From Acidobacteriota bacterium (GTDB lineage Bacteria > Acidobacteriota > Vicinamibacteria > Vicinamibacterales > CAVVIG01): a DNA stretch of 63,322 bases. The notes beneath the pieces were generated by a model. That model was given only the letters and a program-made list of their open reading frames with translations, did no database searches and had not been told where the DNA came from. The stretch covers positions 1 through 63,322 of the forward strand of contig JADZED010000021.1 of the NCBI GenBank assembly GCA_020850715.1, written 5' to 3'. Made by a program: the position numbers and the translations under genes. Positions 17,567-26,560 of this stretch are shown one piece after another; position 1 is the first letter of the stretch; the number at the start of each line of letters is the position of its first letter.

Positions 17567-18045
17567 GGCCGCCCGGCGACCTCCAGCGACACGATCAACG
17601 GCTGCTCGTTCACCGCCAGGAGCGTGGCGCCGGCCATGTTCGCCTCGTCGACGCTTCGGACCGATGGGTGCGCCAGCGTGAAGCACGCGGCGCCATCGAT
17701 GAGGGTCAGCCACCGGCCGCAGGCCATGTTCGCGAGCTCGCCAAGCACGTCGTGGAGTGCGGACTCGCCGGCCGGCTGCGCCTCGTCGCAGCCGAGGAAG
17801 GCGGCAAACAGCTCGTGCGCGAGGTCCGGCGGCAGCACGATGCAGAATCGCCCGGCCAGCGGCCCGTCGAACGCGACCGTCGCTTCGTACCAGCGATTGC
17901 CCCCGGCGACGGCCTGGCGTTGTCGCGGACCTGGCGGCTCGACGAGCGCGAAGAAGCTCCGCTCGCAGACCGTCGAGACGGCATTCACGACCGCGCCGGC
18001 CGTCTCAGGCGCCGGCGGGGTGTGGACAGAGCTGGGCGAGGACAT
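17563..18045 (-). CDS. cheX: CheX/CheC-type CheY-P phosphatase
   Basis: 160 residues of the CheC/CheX fold. The diagnostic phosphatase motif E-x2-N is present once, in DVLGELANMACGRW (~115), as expected for CheX rather than CheC, which has two. It would dephosphorylate CheY-P, fitting the absence of CheZ. The start is uncertain: ATG 18045 overlaps cheY by 41 bp, while a GTG further in (VVNAVSTV) would avoid much of the overlap and align better with known N-termini. It is followed by an ATGA overlap with cheB. Confidence 0.82.
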   Translation of the reverse strand: MSSPSSVHTPPAPETAGAVVNAVSTVCERSFFALVEPPGPRQRQAVAGGNRWYEATVAFDGPLAGRFCIVLPPDLAHELFAAFLGCDEAQPAGESALHDVLGELANMACGRWLTLIDGAACFTLAHPSVRSVDEANMAGATLLAVNEQPLIVSLEVAGRP

Positions 18046-18394
18046 CACGGACGGCCTCCGGAGCGAATGGCTTGTTGATGTACAACGACACCTCGAGCGC
18101 CCGGACCTCTTCGCGCCGGGCACCGGAGCCGTCGGTCGACACGACGACGCGCCGGATGTGGCTCCAGCCGCGGTGGGTCATCTCCCGCAGGAGCTCGGGG
18201 CCCGACATGACCGGCATGTTGATGTCGGTGAAGACCGCATCGACCGGGCGCGCCTCGAGCACGTCGAGCGCCTCCCGGCCGTTGGCGGCCTCGGCGATCT
18301 CGACGTCGGCGCCGGTCATCTGCACCGCGCGCTTGATCACGGCGCGCATCATCGTGGAATCGTCCACGATCAGGATCGCGAATCTCGGGCTCAC
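18005..18394 (-). CDS. cheY: single-domain response regulator CheY
   Basis: 129 residues, a receiver domain only. Acidic pocket D11/D12, phospho-acceptor Asp57 (VFTDINMPVMSG), Ser/Thr in VVVSTDG and Lys in INKPF are all present. Phosphorylated by CheA, it would bind the flagellar switch (FliM/FliN) to change rotation. The GTG start overlaps the cheD stop (GTGA, 18391-18394). It may be adaptation-linked, as it sits between cheD and cheX. Confidence 0.93.
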   Translation of the reverse strand: MSPRFAILIVDDSTMMRAVIKRAVQMTGADVEIAEAANGREALDVLEARPVDAVFTDINMPVMSGPELLREMTHRGWSHIRRVVVSTDGSGARREEVRALEVSLYINKPFAPEAVRDVLAQLCPHPAGA

Positions 18395-18930
18395 GGCTGC
18401 ACCTCTCTGAGCTGGCTGGCGTTGGCGTGGGAAGAGATCCGCACGCTTCCGTCCCTGACGTGTAGGGCGACGCTGCGCGGCCCGTTGCCGCCGACCTCTT
18501 CGCTGTCGATCAGCACGCCGTTCTTCCACAGCAGGCTGCGCGTCGCCAGCACGTTCCGGCGCCCCACGGTGTCGCCGGGGCTCCCGTGCCTGGACAGGTC
18601 GGCGCCGCCCACGAGGCGCACGCGGCAGCGCCGCTTCTCGGCGCCGTACTCGTAGGCCGTCCGGAAGAGGAGCGGGACGCCGGTGTCGGCGAACGCCGCC
18701 GGCTGGGTGGCCGCCCGCGCTTCGTTGATGCGCGAATCCGGCAGCAGGATGTGCAGCAGCCCGGCCACGGCCGCGTACGGATCCCACAGGCAGACGGCCA
18801 CGCAGCTCCCGAGCGCGTGCGTGATCATGAGCGCCTCGGGATCGTTCGACACGGCCAGCTCGCCGATGCCGATCACGATGCGCCGCAGCCCGTCGATGCG
18901 GCACGCGGAGGCTGCGATCTGCTCGATCAA
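18391..18930 (-). CDS. cheD: chemoreceptor glutamine deamidase CheD
   Basis: 179 residues. The CheD core is present: HALGSCVAVCLWDPYAAVAGLLHILLPDS supplies the catalytic Cys and His (GSCV... GLLHILLP), with VRLVGGADL and the NVLATRSLL block following. It deamidates receptor Gln residues and interacts with CheC/CheX-type phosphatases, consistent with cheX two genes on. The TTG start overlaps the cheR stop (TTGA, 18927-18930), which makes the initiation rate dependent on cheR translation. Confidence 0.92.
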   Translation of the reverse strand: MIEQIAASACRIDGLRRIVIGIGELAVSNDPEALMITHALGSCVAVCLWDPYAAVAGLLHILLPDSRINEARAATQPAAFADTGVPLLFRTAYEYGAEKRRCRVRLVGGADLSRHGSPGDTVGRRNVLATRSLLWKNGVLIDSEEVGGNGPRSVALHVRDGSVRISSHANASQLREVQP

Positions 18931-19760
18931 TGGTTCCCCCGCTGGTAGATGGCCGGCGCGACCCACCGCAGCGAGTGGGCGACGCCGTTGAGGCTCTCGG
19001 AGTGCGAGATCAGGAGGTGGCCGCCGGGCCGCAGGCGCCGCTCGAGGGCGGAGACGACACGCTGCTGAACGGCGCGATCGAAGTAGATCATCACGTTCCT
19101 GCAGAAGATGACGTCGTAGCTGTCCCTGAGCTCCCCGAGCTCGAGCAGGTTGAGCTGCCGGAACGTGACGCAGCGCCGCACCGGCGCGGCAATCCGCGCG
19201 AGCCCCTCCTGCGGGCCCAGGCCGCGCTCGAACCAGGCGCGGAGGATGTCCCGGGGGACGTCCCCGAGCGCGGACTGCTTGTACACTCCGGCACCCGCCG
19301 CCGCGAGCGCCCTGGTCGAAAGGTCCGACGCGAGGATGGAGAACTCGATTGGCGACGGGAGCCCCAGCAGCGTGATCGCGATCGAATAGGGCTCCTCGCC
19401 GGTCGAGCAGGCGGCGCTCCAGATCTCCAGCGGCCGCCCGGCGCCCCCGTGCGCCGCCGCGATGCGCGTCCGGAGGAACGTGAAGTGGGCGTCTTCGCGA
19501 AAGAAGTACGTGTGATTGGTCGCAATCGCATCGAGGAGCGCCACGATCTCGCTGCCCGTCGCGTCGCGCTCGACGTGGTCGACGTAGGCCGCGAAGGTCG
19601 GCAGCCCGAGCGCCCGGAGCCGCTTCTGCAGCCGCGCGACGACCAGGGCGCGCTTGCCGTCGTGCAGCGTGATCCCGCTCTTCCGGTACACGAGCTCGAC
19701 GATCCGCGTCATGTCGGTCGCGGTGAGCCGCGGGTCGGCGTCGATCGCGAACGTCGCCAC
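18927..19760 (-). CDS. cheR: chemoreceptor methyltransferase CheR
   Basis: 277 residues: an N-terminal CheR helical domain (~10-80; VYRKSGITLHDGKRALVVARLQKRL) and a SAM-methyltransferase domain (~85-275) with IWSAACSTGEEPYSIAI, DLSTRALAAAGAGVY and the DVIFCRNVMIYFD motif. It methylates receptor glutamates. The start is GTG at 19760, 3 bp after the cheW stop. No C-terminal TPR or pentapeptide-binding beta-subdomain extension is obvious. Confidence 0.95.
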   Translation of the reverse strand: MATFAIDADPRLTATDMTRIVELVYRKSGITLHDGKRALVVARLQKRLRALGLPTFAAYVDHVERDATGSEIVALLDAIATNHTYFFREDAHFTFLRTRIAAAHGGAGRPLEIWSAACSTGEEPYSIAITLLGLPSPIEFSILASDLSTRALAAAGAGVYKQSALGDVPRDILRAWFERGLGPQEGLARIAAPVRRCVTFRQLNLLELGELRDSYDVIFCRNVMIYFDRAVQQRVVSALERRLRPGGHLLISHSESLNGVAHSLRWVAPAIYQRGNH

Positions 19761-19763
19761 GGG

Positions 19764-20252
19764 TCACGCCGCCTGTGCGAAGACGGTGTCGGTCGCCAGC
19801 ACCCGATCGAGATCCAGGAGGATCTTGACCGTCCCGCGGATCTTCGCGATTCCGCGCATGTAGTCGGTGCTCAGATGCTCGCCGAAATCGGGCGTCGGCT
19901 CGATCTCGTCGGCCGCGATGCTCAGCACCTCCGATACCCGATCCACGATCGTCCCCAGCATCACCCGCCGGCCCCCGATCTCCACCTCGACGACGATGAT
20001 GCAGGTGTGCTCGGTGTACTCGCTGAGGGGCAGGGCGAACTTGAGGCGCAGGTCGATCACCGGGATGACCCTGCCGCGCAGGTTGATCACGCCCTTGATG
20101 TGCGCCGGCACCTGCGGCACCCCGGTGACGTCCATCATCTTGATGATCTCGCGGACTTTCAGCACCGGCAGCCCGTATTCCTCGGCGGCCAGCGCAAACG
20201 TGAGGTACTTCCCGGCTGCGGCGGCAACCGCCGTCTTCGTGTCCTCGCTCAT
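19764..20252 (-). CDS. cheW: chemotaxis coupling protein CheW
   Basis: 162 residues of the CheW SH3-like fold. Family blocks are LTFALAAEEYGLPVLKVREI, GVINLRGRVIPVIDLRLKF and GTIVDRVSEVL. It links CheA to the chemoreceptor tips. It has a good ribosome-binding site (AGGAGAGG just upstream of the ATG). It lies 27 bp downstream of cheA. Confidence 0.96.
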   Translation of the reverse strand: MSEDTKTAVAAAAGKYLTFALAAEEYGLPVLKVREIIKMMDVTGVPQVPAHIKGVINLRGRVIPVIDLRLKFALPLSEYTEHTCIIVVEVEIGGRRVMLGTIVDRVSEVLSIAADEIEPTPDFGEHLSTDYMRGIAKIRGTVKILLDLDRVLATDTVFAQAA

Positions 20253-20279
20253 CGTTCCTCTCCTATTGGCGCGGCGCCT

Positions 20280-22244
20280 TCAGGCGGCGTCGCGCACGTG
20301 CTCTCCGCCAAGCAACCGCACCAGACCGTGCGCATCGAGAATCAGGCCGATGCGGCCGTCGCCGAGGATCGCGCCGCCGGCCAGCCCGCGGATGCCGGCG
20401 AAGGCGTCGCCGAGCGACTTGACGACCACCTCCTGTTTGCCGATCAGCCGGTCGACCACCAGGCCGATGGCGGACGTCTCGTCTTCAATCACGAGGATCG
20501 TCCCGCTGGAGGGCTCGACGCGCGAGGTGTCGATCGAGAACAGGTCGCTCAACCACGCGAGCGGCAGCAGCCGGCCGCGCACCTCGACCATCCGCGGCTC
20601 GCCCGACACGCAGTGCACCTGCGACGGCGCCGGCCTCAGCGACTCGCGCACGGCGAAGGTCGGCATGACGAACCGCTCGCCGCCGACGCCAATCAGCAGG
20701 CCGTCGAGAATGGCGAGCGTCAGCGGCAGCTTGATCGACATCGTGGTCCCTTCGCCGCGCCGGCTGCGGATCTCGATCCGGCCGCGGAGCGCGTCGATGT
20801 TCCGCCTGACGACATCCATCCCGACGCCGCGACCGGAGATCTCGGTGATCTGTTCGGCGGTGGAAAACCCCGGCTGGAAGATCAGCTCGTGAATCGCCTC
20901 GTCGGCGAGCGCCGCGTCGGGCGCAATCAACCCCTGCGCGATCGCCTTGGCGCGGATCCTCTCGGTGTCCAGGCCGGCGCCATCGTCGCTCACCTCGATG
21001 ACGATGTTGCCGCCCTGATGGAAGGCGCGCAGCACGAGGCGGCCCGTGTCCCGCTTGCCGGCCTCCGCGCGCACGGCGGCGGTCTCGAGGCCGTGGTCGA
21101 CGCTGTTGCGGACCATGTGCATCAGCGGATCGTTGATGTCCTCGACGACCTTGCGGTCGAGCTCGGTGTCCTCGCCGACGAGGACCAGCTCCACCGCCTT
21201 GCCGGCGCGGCGGCTGAGGTCGCGCACCAGCCGCGTCATCCGCTGAAACGTCTGCCGGATGGGCACCATCCGCATCGCCATCGCGCCGCGCTGGAGATCG
21301 GTCGTGATCCGCCGCAGTTGGGCGAGGTTGCGGGTCAGCCGCTCGTCGGTCACGCGAGCCAGCGCCGGATCCTCGTAGATGAGCGACTGGACGATCACGA
21401 GCTCGCCGACCGCGTCGACCAGGCCGTCGAGCTTCCGGGTGTCCACCTTGACGGCCTGGGCGTCGCGCGACGCCGCGGCTGGCGCCGCCGCCGGCGTCGC
21501 CGGGCCCGGCGCCGGACCCGCCGCAGGCGTGTCGAGATCGATCGTCTGCCCTCTTGCAGGCGCCGCCGCGCGGCCTCCCTCCGCGATGACTCTCTCGACG
21601 ATGGCGGTCAGCGCCAGGCGGTCGGCCCGGAGCGGCCGGCCGGGATTTCCCGCGGCGCGGTCCGCCACGTCATTGATCAACGCGGTCAGCAGGTCGACCG
21701 ACTTCAGCACCGCGTCGATTTCGGCCGGCCCGACGCGGTGCTGCCCGGATCGGCAGCGATCGAGCAGGCTTTCGACGGTGTGCGCGAACTGCTGCACCGT
21801 CGATACGCCGAGCGCGCCGGCGTTGCCCTTGATCGTGTGGAACGGACGGAATGCGTCGTTGAGCAGCGTCAGGTCGTCGGGCGTTTCCTCCAGCTTCAGC
21901 AGCGTCGCCTCGATCGTGCCGAGGTGATCGAGCGCCTCGGCAACGAACATGCCCGCCAGATCCGCATCCGAGCGGAGCGCTTCAGCGTCGGCCTGAGCCT
22001 CATCGTCCGCACGCCATCGCTGCCAGCGGCGCGAGATCTCCTCGCCGGCCTCGCCGGAAGCGCTTTCCCCGATCGAGCGCAGGATCTCCGCGAAATCCGC
22101 CAGACCGACGGACTCGACGTGTTCGGCGAGCGCGCCGGCGGCCGCGGCGATGGAACCACGACCGTCGACAATGGCGTCGCACGCGAGCTGCGCGATGCGG
22201 GCTTCGATATCGTCGAGAAGGGCCTGGGGCTTCGGGTTCGTCAT
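20280..22244 (-). CDS. cheA: chemotaxis histidine kinase CheA
   Basis: 654 residues. An N-terminal ~90-residue helical stretch precedes the HPt domain with phospho-acceptor His136 (FHTIKGNAGALG). The CheY-binding P2 domain is not evident; a Pro/Ala linker follows. P3 dimerisation is at ~270-330 (TRKLDGLVDAVGELVIVQ), the HATPase P4 at ~335-510 (MHMVRNSVDHGLE, SDDGAGLD, GRGVGMDVV), and the CheW-like P5 at ~515-650. It autophosphorylates in response to receptors and passes phosphate to CheY and CheB. A weak sigma-28-like site at 22275-22301 is 31 bp upstream. Confidence 0.96.
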   Translation of the reverse strand: MTNPKPQALLDDIEARIAQLACDAIVDGRGSIAAAAGALAEHVESVGLADFAEILRSIGESASGEAGEEISRRWQRWRADDEAQADAEALRSDADLAGMFVAEALDHLGTIEATLLKLEETPDDLTLLNDAFRPFHTIKGNAGALGVSTVQQFAHTVESLLDRCRSGQHRVGPAEIDAVLKSVDLLTALINDVADRAAGNPGRPLRADRLALTAIVERVIAEGGRAAAPARGQTIDLDTPAAGPAPGPATPAAAPAAASRDAQAVKVDTRKLDGLVDAVGELVIVQSLIYEDPALARVTDERLTRNLAQLRRITTDLQRGAMAMRMVPIRQTFQRMTRLVRDLSRRAGKAVELVLVGEDTELDRKVVEDINDPLMHMVRNSVDHGLETAAVRAEAGKRDTGRLVLRAFHQGGNIVIEVSDDGAGLDTERIRAKAIAQGLIAPDAALADEAIHELIFQPGFSTAEQITEISGRGVGMDVVRRNIDALRGRIEIRSRRGEGTTMSIKLPLTLAILDGLLIGVGGERFVMPTFAVRESLRPAPSQVHCVSGEPRMVEVRGRLLPLAWLSDLFSIDTSRVEPSSGTILVIEDETSAIGLVVDRLIGKQEVVVKSLGDAFAGIRGLAGGAILGDGRIGLILDAHGLVRLLGGEHVRDAA

Positions 22245-22274
22245 GATCCGGTCCGTGCGGAATGCTCTACGAGG

Positions 22275-22301
22275 GAATCGCCACCTGAACGGCTGGCTTC
22301 A
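22275..22301 (-). promoter_or_regulatory. possible sigma-28 promoter before cheA (weak)
   Basis: Reading the minus strand: TGAA-N15-GGCGATTC, with the same 15-bp spacing as the better sites at 24745, 27263 and 49182. Both boxes have one extra mismatch. The -10 box ends 31 bp before the cheA start. Confidence 0.35.
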
Positions 22302-23096
22302 ATGCCGGCCGGCTGGCAGGCGCCGGACGACGAGGCCGACGCTCACGCCCCAATCCGGCGCCGCAGCCGTGATCCCGCGCAGCAGCGCGGCATCGAGCTG
22401 CACGTTGGCGCCGACGCGCGCGGCGATGCCGCCCTCGTACTCCCACTCGCGCCCTTCACCGATCGACGACGCCACCGTGGTCTCGAGGAAGCCGCTGATG
22501 GCGGAAGACAGCCGGCGACTGAGCCCGACGCTTGCCGAGCGCTGGGTGACGGCATCGTGGGCGTCCGAATGGCGTGCCACGCCGAGCGTGGCCGCGAGGT
22601 CGAGATCGGCCGGCAGCTCGCGGCCGAACGCGACGCGCACGCCCGGGTTCCAGCGATGGGCGGACAGGCCGTCCCCGCCGGTCGGCATCGTGAGCGACGG
22701 GAGCACCGCCACCTGGATGCCCGCGTGCTCGTGCGCGAAGAGCGTCAGCTTCGCGCCGACGAACGTGTCCGCCCGGCTCGCCGTCGGTCTGGCGCCCGGC
22801 GCCTCGGCGCCGAACACGAAGCCGTCGCCGCCCGCCCGCAGTTCGAGTCGATTGCCGACGCCGACCCGCACCAGCATCTGCGGGGCCGTGAGCGCCGTCT
22901 CGCCGTCCGAGAGGGAAACGCGGCTGAGGCCGGACTCGATCTCGACCACGGATCTGCCGACCACCTCGCGCGTATCGACAGAGCCGGGACGATCCGGCGA
23001 GAACACCGGTGCTTCCGCCTCTTGGGCCGCGGCGGCCGTCGCCGCCATCGCGAGAAGCGCGGCCAGGACGCTCGAATGGAGAAGTAGACGCTTCAT
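22299..23096 (-). CDS. secreted beta-barrel-like transporter-family protein
   Basis: 265 residues with a clear signal peptide (MKRLLLHSSVLAALLAMAATAAAAQ). The mature chain begins PVFSPDRPGSVDTREVV, then alternates short strands and ends in LVVRRLPAGRH. The pattern (FSPDRP start, ~250 residues of amphipathic strands, QVAVLPSLTMPTGG) is that of the phenol/MetA-pathway-type outer-membrane transporter family. Function unclear. Its place between the MCP gene (11 bp upstream) and cheA is unusual; it might be a co-expressed porin or a bystander. Confidence 0.75.
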   Translation of the reverse strand: MKRLLLHSSVLAALLAMAATAAAAQEAEAPVFSPDRPGSVDTREVVGRSVVEIESGLSRVSLSDGETALTAPQMLVRVGVGNRLELRAGGDGFVFGAEAPGARPTASRADTFVGAKLTLFAHEHAGIQVAVLPSLTMPTGGDGLSAHRWNPGVRVAFGRELPADLDLAATLGVARHSDAHDAVTQRSASVGLSRRLSSAISGFLETTVASSIGEGREWEYEGGIAARVGANVQLDAALLRGITAAAPDWGVSVGLVVRRLPAGRH

Positions 23097-23107
23097 CTCA
23101 GTCCTCC

Positions 23108-24679
23108 TTAGAATCGGCCGTAGGTTCCGGTCGCGTCGAGCGGCAGGGCCGCCTCGGCCGAGGACGCGCGCGCCGGCGGCGCCTGGCGCGAGGGGAGCGC
23201 GACGACGTTGCGGTGCGGCTTGACGGCCGCGGGCGGCGCGGCGCTCTTCTGGACGGTGCCGACGAGCGCCTGCAGGTCGCGCACCACCGTGAGGGCGTTG
23301 GCCGCCTGGGCGTTCAACTCCTCGCTCGCCGCCGCGCTCTCTTCCGCCGTCGCCGCCGTCGTCTGCGTCACCTTTTCCATCTGGGCGATCGCCTGCGACA
23401 CCTGGTCGATGCCCTGGGTCTGCTGCTTGCTCGCCACGTTGATCTCTTCGACCAGGCCTTTCACCTTCTCGGCGCTCTCGGTGATCGCGCCGATCGCGCC
23501 CGCCACCTGCTGCACCTTCTGGTTGCCGTCGGCCGCGTTGGCGATGGCGGCCTCGATCAGCGTCGCCGTGTCCTTCGCCGCCTGCGCCGATCGCTGCGCG
23601 AGATTGCGCACCTCGTCGGCCACGACGGCGAACCCCATGCCGGCTTCGCCCGCCCGCGCCGCTTCCACGGCCGCGTTGAGCGCCAGGATGTTGGTCTGGA
23701 ACGCGATCTCGTCGATCGTCTTGATGATCTTGGCGACCTTGTTGCTCGAGTCGGCGATCGCGCCCATCGAGGTCACCATCTCGCCGAGGGCGGCGTTCGA
23801 GGTCTGGACGATGCCGTGGGTCTCGACCATCAGGGTCGCCGCGCGGTCGGCGTTCTCCGAGTTCTTCCGCGTCATCGAAGCCATCTCCTCCATCGACGCG
23901 GAGGTTTCCTCGAGCGAGGCGGCCTGCTCGGTCGCGCCCTGGGAGAGCGACTGCGCGGAGGTGGCCACCTGCTCGGCGGCCGACACCACCTGCTGCGAGC
24001 CGTCGGTCAACTGCGACACCGCGGCGCCGAGGGCGGCGTTGGTGCTCCGTACGATCACGGTGGCCACCACGACGGCGACGAGCAGGGCCATGAGGATGCC
24101 GATGAGCACGGCGCTCTTGGTGTACGACACGCTCTCGTTGATTGCCGCGCCCGTGTCGTCGGCAAACCGCTTGTTGAAATCCGTGAGGGCGTTGATCGTG
24201 TCTGCATACGCCTTGAAGGCGGGAGTGAGCTGCTCGGCGAGCGCGCGCGTCACCTCCGCCGTCTGATGCGAGCGGCTCAACGGGAGAACCACGTCGTCGC
24301 GGACGCCGTCATAGGCGATCCGCTTGGCCTTGAGCGTCTCGAACAACTGGCGATCCTCGTCGAGCGTGATCGTTCCCTCGTAGCGGCCGAGCGTGTCGTC
24401 CATGGAACCGTCAAACTTCTTGATCTGCTCCTCGTGCGCGGCCTGTTCGCTGTCGTTTTCGGCCAGGGCATGCAGCAGGACCTCATTCCGAAGTTCGTAA
24501 GCGAGCGCCTCGACGTCGCCGATCAGCAGGACGCCCGGCATCGTCACGTTCGTGACGGTCGTCGCCGCCTGCTGGATGGCGTTCGCCCTGACGTAGGCGA
24601 AGATGCCAAGACCGAGTGTCACGAGCACCAGCGCGACGCATGCGCCGATGATCCGTCTGCCGATCGTCCACTTCCGCAC
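23108..24679 (-). CDS. methyl-accepting chemotaxis protein
   Basis: 523 residues. TM1 (~7-29) is followed by a ~145-residue periplasmic four-helix-bundle sensor (4HB_MCP type), TM2 (~177-198), no clear HAMP, and a long signalling domain. The hairpin tip is canonical: [24 protein letters not shown]. Potential methylation helices contain paired Glu/Gln. A Pro/Ala-rich tail follows; no NWETF-type CheR tether is seen. The GTG at 24679 has an excellent ribosome-binding site (AAAGGAGG), preferred over the upstream ATG. A sigma-28 promoter lies at 24745-24771. Ligand unknown. Confidence 0.95.
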   Translation of the reverse strand: MRKWTIGRRIIGACVALVLVTLGLGIFAYVRANAIQQAATTVTNVTMPGVLLIGDVEALAYELRNEVLLHALAENDSEQAAHEEQIKKFDGSMDDTLGRYEGTITLDEDRQLFETLKAKRIAYDGVRDDVVLPLSRSHQTAEVTRALAEQLTPAFKAYADTINALTDFNKRFADDTGAAINESVSYTKSAVLIGILMALLVAVVVATVIVRSTNAALGAAVSQLTDGSQQVVSAAEQVATSAQSLSQGATEQAASLEETSASMEEMASMTRKNSENADRAATLMVETHGIVQTSNAALGEMVTSMGAIADSSNKVAKIIKTIDEIAFQTNILALNAAVEAARAGEAGMGFAVVADEVRNLAQRSAQAAKDTATLIEAAIANAADGNQKVQQVAGAIGAITESAEKVKGLVEEINVASKQQTQGIDQVSQAIAQMEKVTQTTAATAEESAAASEELNAQAANALTVVRDLQALVGTVQKSAAPPAAVKPHRNVVALPSRQAPPARASSAEAALPLDATGTYGRF

Positions 24680-24744
24680 GGGGGCCTCCTTTGGGGCTCT
24701 TTGAAGACACCGCACTGTCATCATCGAAAAGCGCGGTAACTCTC

Positions 24745-24771
24745 TAATCGGCTGGTGCGGTCGGGGGTTGA
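24745..24771 (-). promoter_or_regulatory. sigma-28 (FliA) promoter of the MCP gene
   Basis: Minus strand TCAA-N15-GCCGATTA. The -10 box is near the FliA consensus GCCGATAA, and spacing and boxes match the flagellin and HD-GYP sites. It ends 65 bp before the MCP GTG start. Confidence 0.65.
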
Positions 24772-24863
24772 ATCGGACGGGCGTGGACGAGGCGTGCGCG
24801 AAGATCGGACCGCGAACGGGCGTGGAGCGGGCGCTGTCGCCGCTGCCGTGTCCCGACCTTGCG

Positions 24864-25688
24864 TCAGCGGCTGCCGGATGCCTGCACGGCGCGCTCGAGG
24901 CTCGCCGCCGCCTGGCTGCGGACGACGATCGAGACGCGCCGGTTCCGCGCGTCGAACGGGTCGGGGAGGTGGAGCTGCGTATCGGCGAAGCCGCGCACCG
25001 TGCGGAGCTGATCGCGGCGCACGCCGGCGGCCATCATGATGCGCCGCGCCGCGTTGGCGCGGTCGGCCGACAGTTCCCAGTTGCCGTACCCATCGGTGCC
25101 GCCGGCGTACTGGCGGCTGTCGGTATGCCCCTCGATGACGATGTCGTTCGACAGCCTGCCGAGCTCGGCGGCGATCACCTGCAGGATCCGGACGCTCTCG
25201 CCGAGGAGCACGGCGCTCCCGCTGTCGAAGAAGCTCGAGCCGGACTGCTCGACGAGCTCGATGCGCAGCCCCTCGGCGGTGACCGTCACCTCGATCTGGT
25301 CGCGGAGCGGCGCGAATTCCTGCGCCTGCATCAGCTGCTGGCGGATGCGATCGCCCGCCGCCGCGAGCCGGCGACGCTCGGCGCCGTCGGCGTCTTCGCC
25401 GGCGGACGCCGCCGCCGGCTGCGGCCGGCCGTCCGGCTCCACCCCTGGCCCGCCGCCGGGCAGGACGCCGCGGCCGCTGTCGTACTGGAGCACGCCGGGG
25501 TCGCGGAAGTAGCCCGCCACCGCGGCGCGGATCTCCTGCTTCTGCCCGACCAGCCACATCACGAGGAAGAACGCCATCATCGCGGTGACGAAGTCGGCAT
25601 AGGCGACCTTCCACGCGCCGCCATGGTGCCCATGGTGGCGGCCCTTCTTCTTCACGACGATGATCGGTTCCTGGATCTTCTGGCTCAT
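24864..25688 (-). CDS. motB: flagellar motor stator protein MotB
   Basis: 274 residues. A short basic N-terminus leads into one TM helix containing the proton-path Asp32 ([19 protein letters not shown]), then a Gly/Pro-rich plug/linker and an OmpA-like peptidoglycan-binding domain (~140-265; [25 protein letters not shown]). It anchors the stator to peptidoglycan. Its ATG overlaps the motA stop (ATGA, 25685-25688). There is a 184-bp gap to the MCP gene, holding the MCP promoter. Confidence 0.95.
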   Translation of the reverse strand: MSQKIQEPIIVVKKKGRHHGHHGGAWKVAYADFVTAMMAFFLVMWLVGQKQEIRAAVAGYFRDPGVLQYDSGRGVLPGGGPGVEPDGRPQPAAASAGEDADGAERRRLAAAGDRIRQQLMQAQEFAPLRDQIEVTVTAEGLRIELVEQSGSSFFDSGSAVLLGESVRILQVIAAELGRLSNDIVIEGHTDSRQYAGGTDGYGNWELSADRANAARRIMMAAGVRRDQLRTVRGFADTQLHLPDPFDARNRRVSIVVRSQAAASLERAVQASGSR

Positions 25689-26560
25689 GCCGCCGCCTGC
25701 GCGCCGTCGCCGCGCGTCGCCTTGCAGAGCGCCTCGGTCTCGTCGAAGGTCGGCCGCACGTCGTTGGGCAGGACGCGGCGCGCGAATTCGACCGCGATGG
25801 CGGGCGCGAATCCCTTGTAGCAGGCGAGCAGTCCGGCGCGGATGCACTTCTCGTAGTAGCTGTCGTCGCCGACGCGCGCCTCGAGGTTCGCGGCGAGCGG
25901 CTGGGCGAAGCCGTACGACAGGAGGATCCCGAGAAACGTGCCGACGAGCGCCGCGCCCACCTTGTGGCCGATTTCGGCGGCCGGTCCGTCGATCGCCTGC
26001 ATCGTCAGCACGACGCCCAGGACCGCCGCGACGATCCCCAGGCCGGGCAGCGCGTCGCCGACGCGGTTCAGCATCGCCGAGGGGCGGACCGCCTCGTCGT
26101 GGTGCACCTGCAGATCCTCCTCCATGAGCGCGTCCAGATCGTGCGCCGACATGCCGCCGACGATGATCACCTTCACCGAGTCGGAGAGGAACCCGACCGA
26201 GTGATGGCGCGCGAGGAAGCCTGGATATCGGGAGAGAATCGCGCTCTGCCCGGGATTCTCGAAATGGCTCTCGAGCGCCATCACGCCGGTCTGCTGGACC
26301 AGGCGGAACAACTGGTACAGCATCGCGAGCAGCTTTGCGTAGTCGTCGCGGGTCAGCCCCGCGCCGAACGCCCCGCCCAGCTGCGTGCCGAACATCTTCA
26401 GGATCTTGGGCGGCGAGCCGATGAGCAGCCCGCCGAGCGCCGCGCCGCCGATGATGACGAATTCGGCCGGCTGGCTGAGGAGGAGCAGCTGCCCGCCTTC
26501 CCAGACGAAGCCGCCGACGACCGACAGCAGCACGATCGCGGCGCCGCCGGCGATCAGCAT
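25685..26560 (-). CDS. motA: flagellar motor stator protein MotA
   Basis: 291 residues with four TM helices (~1-20, ~30-50, ~165-185, ~200-220) and the cytoplasmic loop that contacts FliG. The MotA signatures LPGLGIVAAVLGVVLTM and GAALVGTFLGILLSYGF are present. With MotB it forms the ion-conducting stator. The first bases of motA overlap the end of the HD-GYP-like gene by 7 bp, so all three genes are one transcript. Confidence 0.95.
   Translation of the reverse strand: MLIAGGAAIVLLSVVGGFVWEGGQLLLLSQPAEFVIIGGAALGGLLIGSPPKILKMFGTQLGGAFGAGLTRDDYAKLLAMLYQLFRLVQQTGVMALESHFENPGQSAILSRYPGFLARHHSVGFLSDSVKVIIVGGMSAHDLDALMEEDLQVHHDEAVRPSAMLNRVGDALPGLGIVAAVLGVVLTMQAIDGPAAEIGHKVGAALVGTFLGILLSYGFAQPLAANLEARVGDDSYYEKCIRAGLLACYKGFAPAIAVEFARRVLPNDVRPTFDETEALCKATRGDGAQAAA

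Noticed and set aside
18930..23087. Very long plus-strand open frame (1385 codons) across the chemotaxis operon
   Set aside because: It lies antisense to cheD-cheR-cheW-cheA and the barrel gene, which are well recognised; the translation is Arg/His/Asp-rich with no domain, as expected from high GC third positions.
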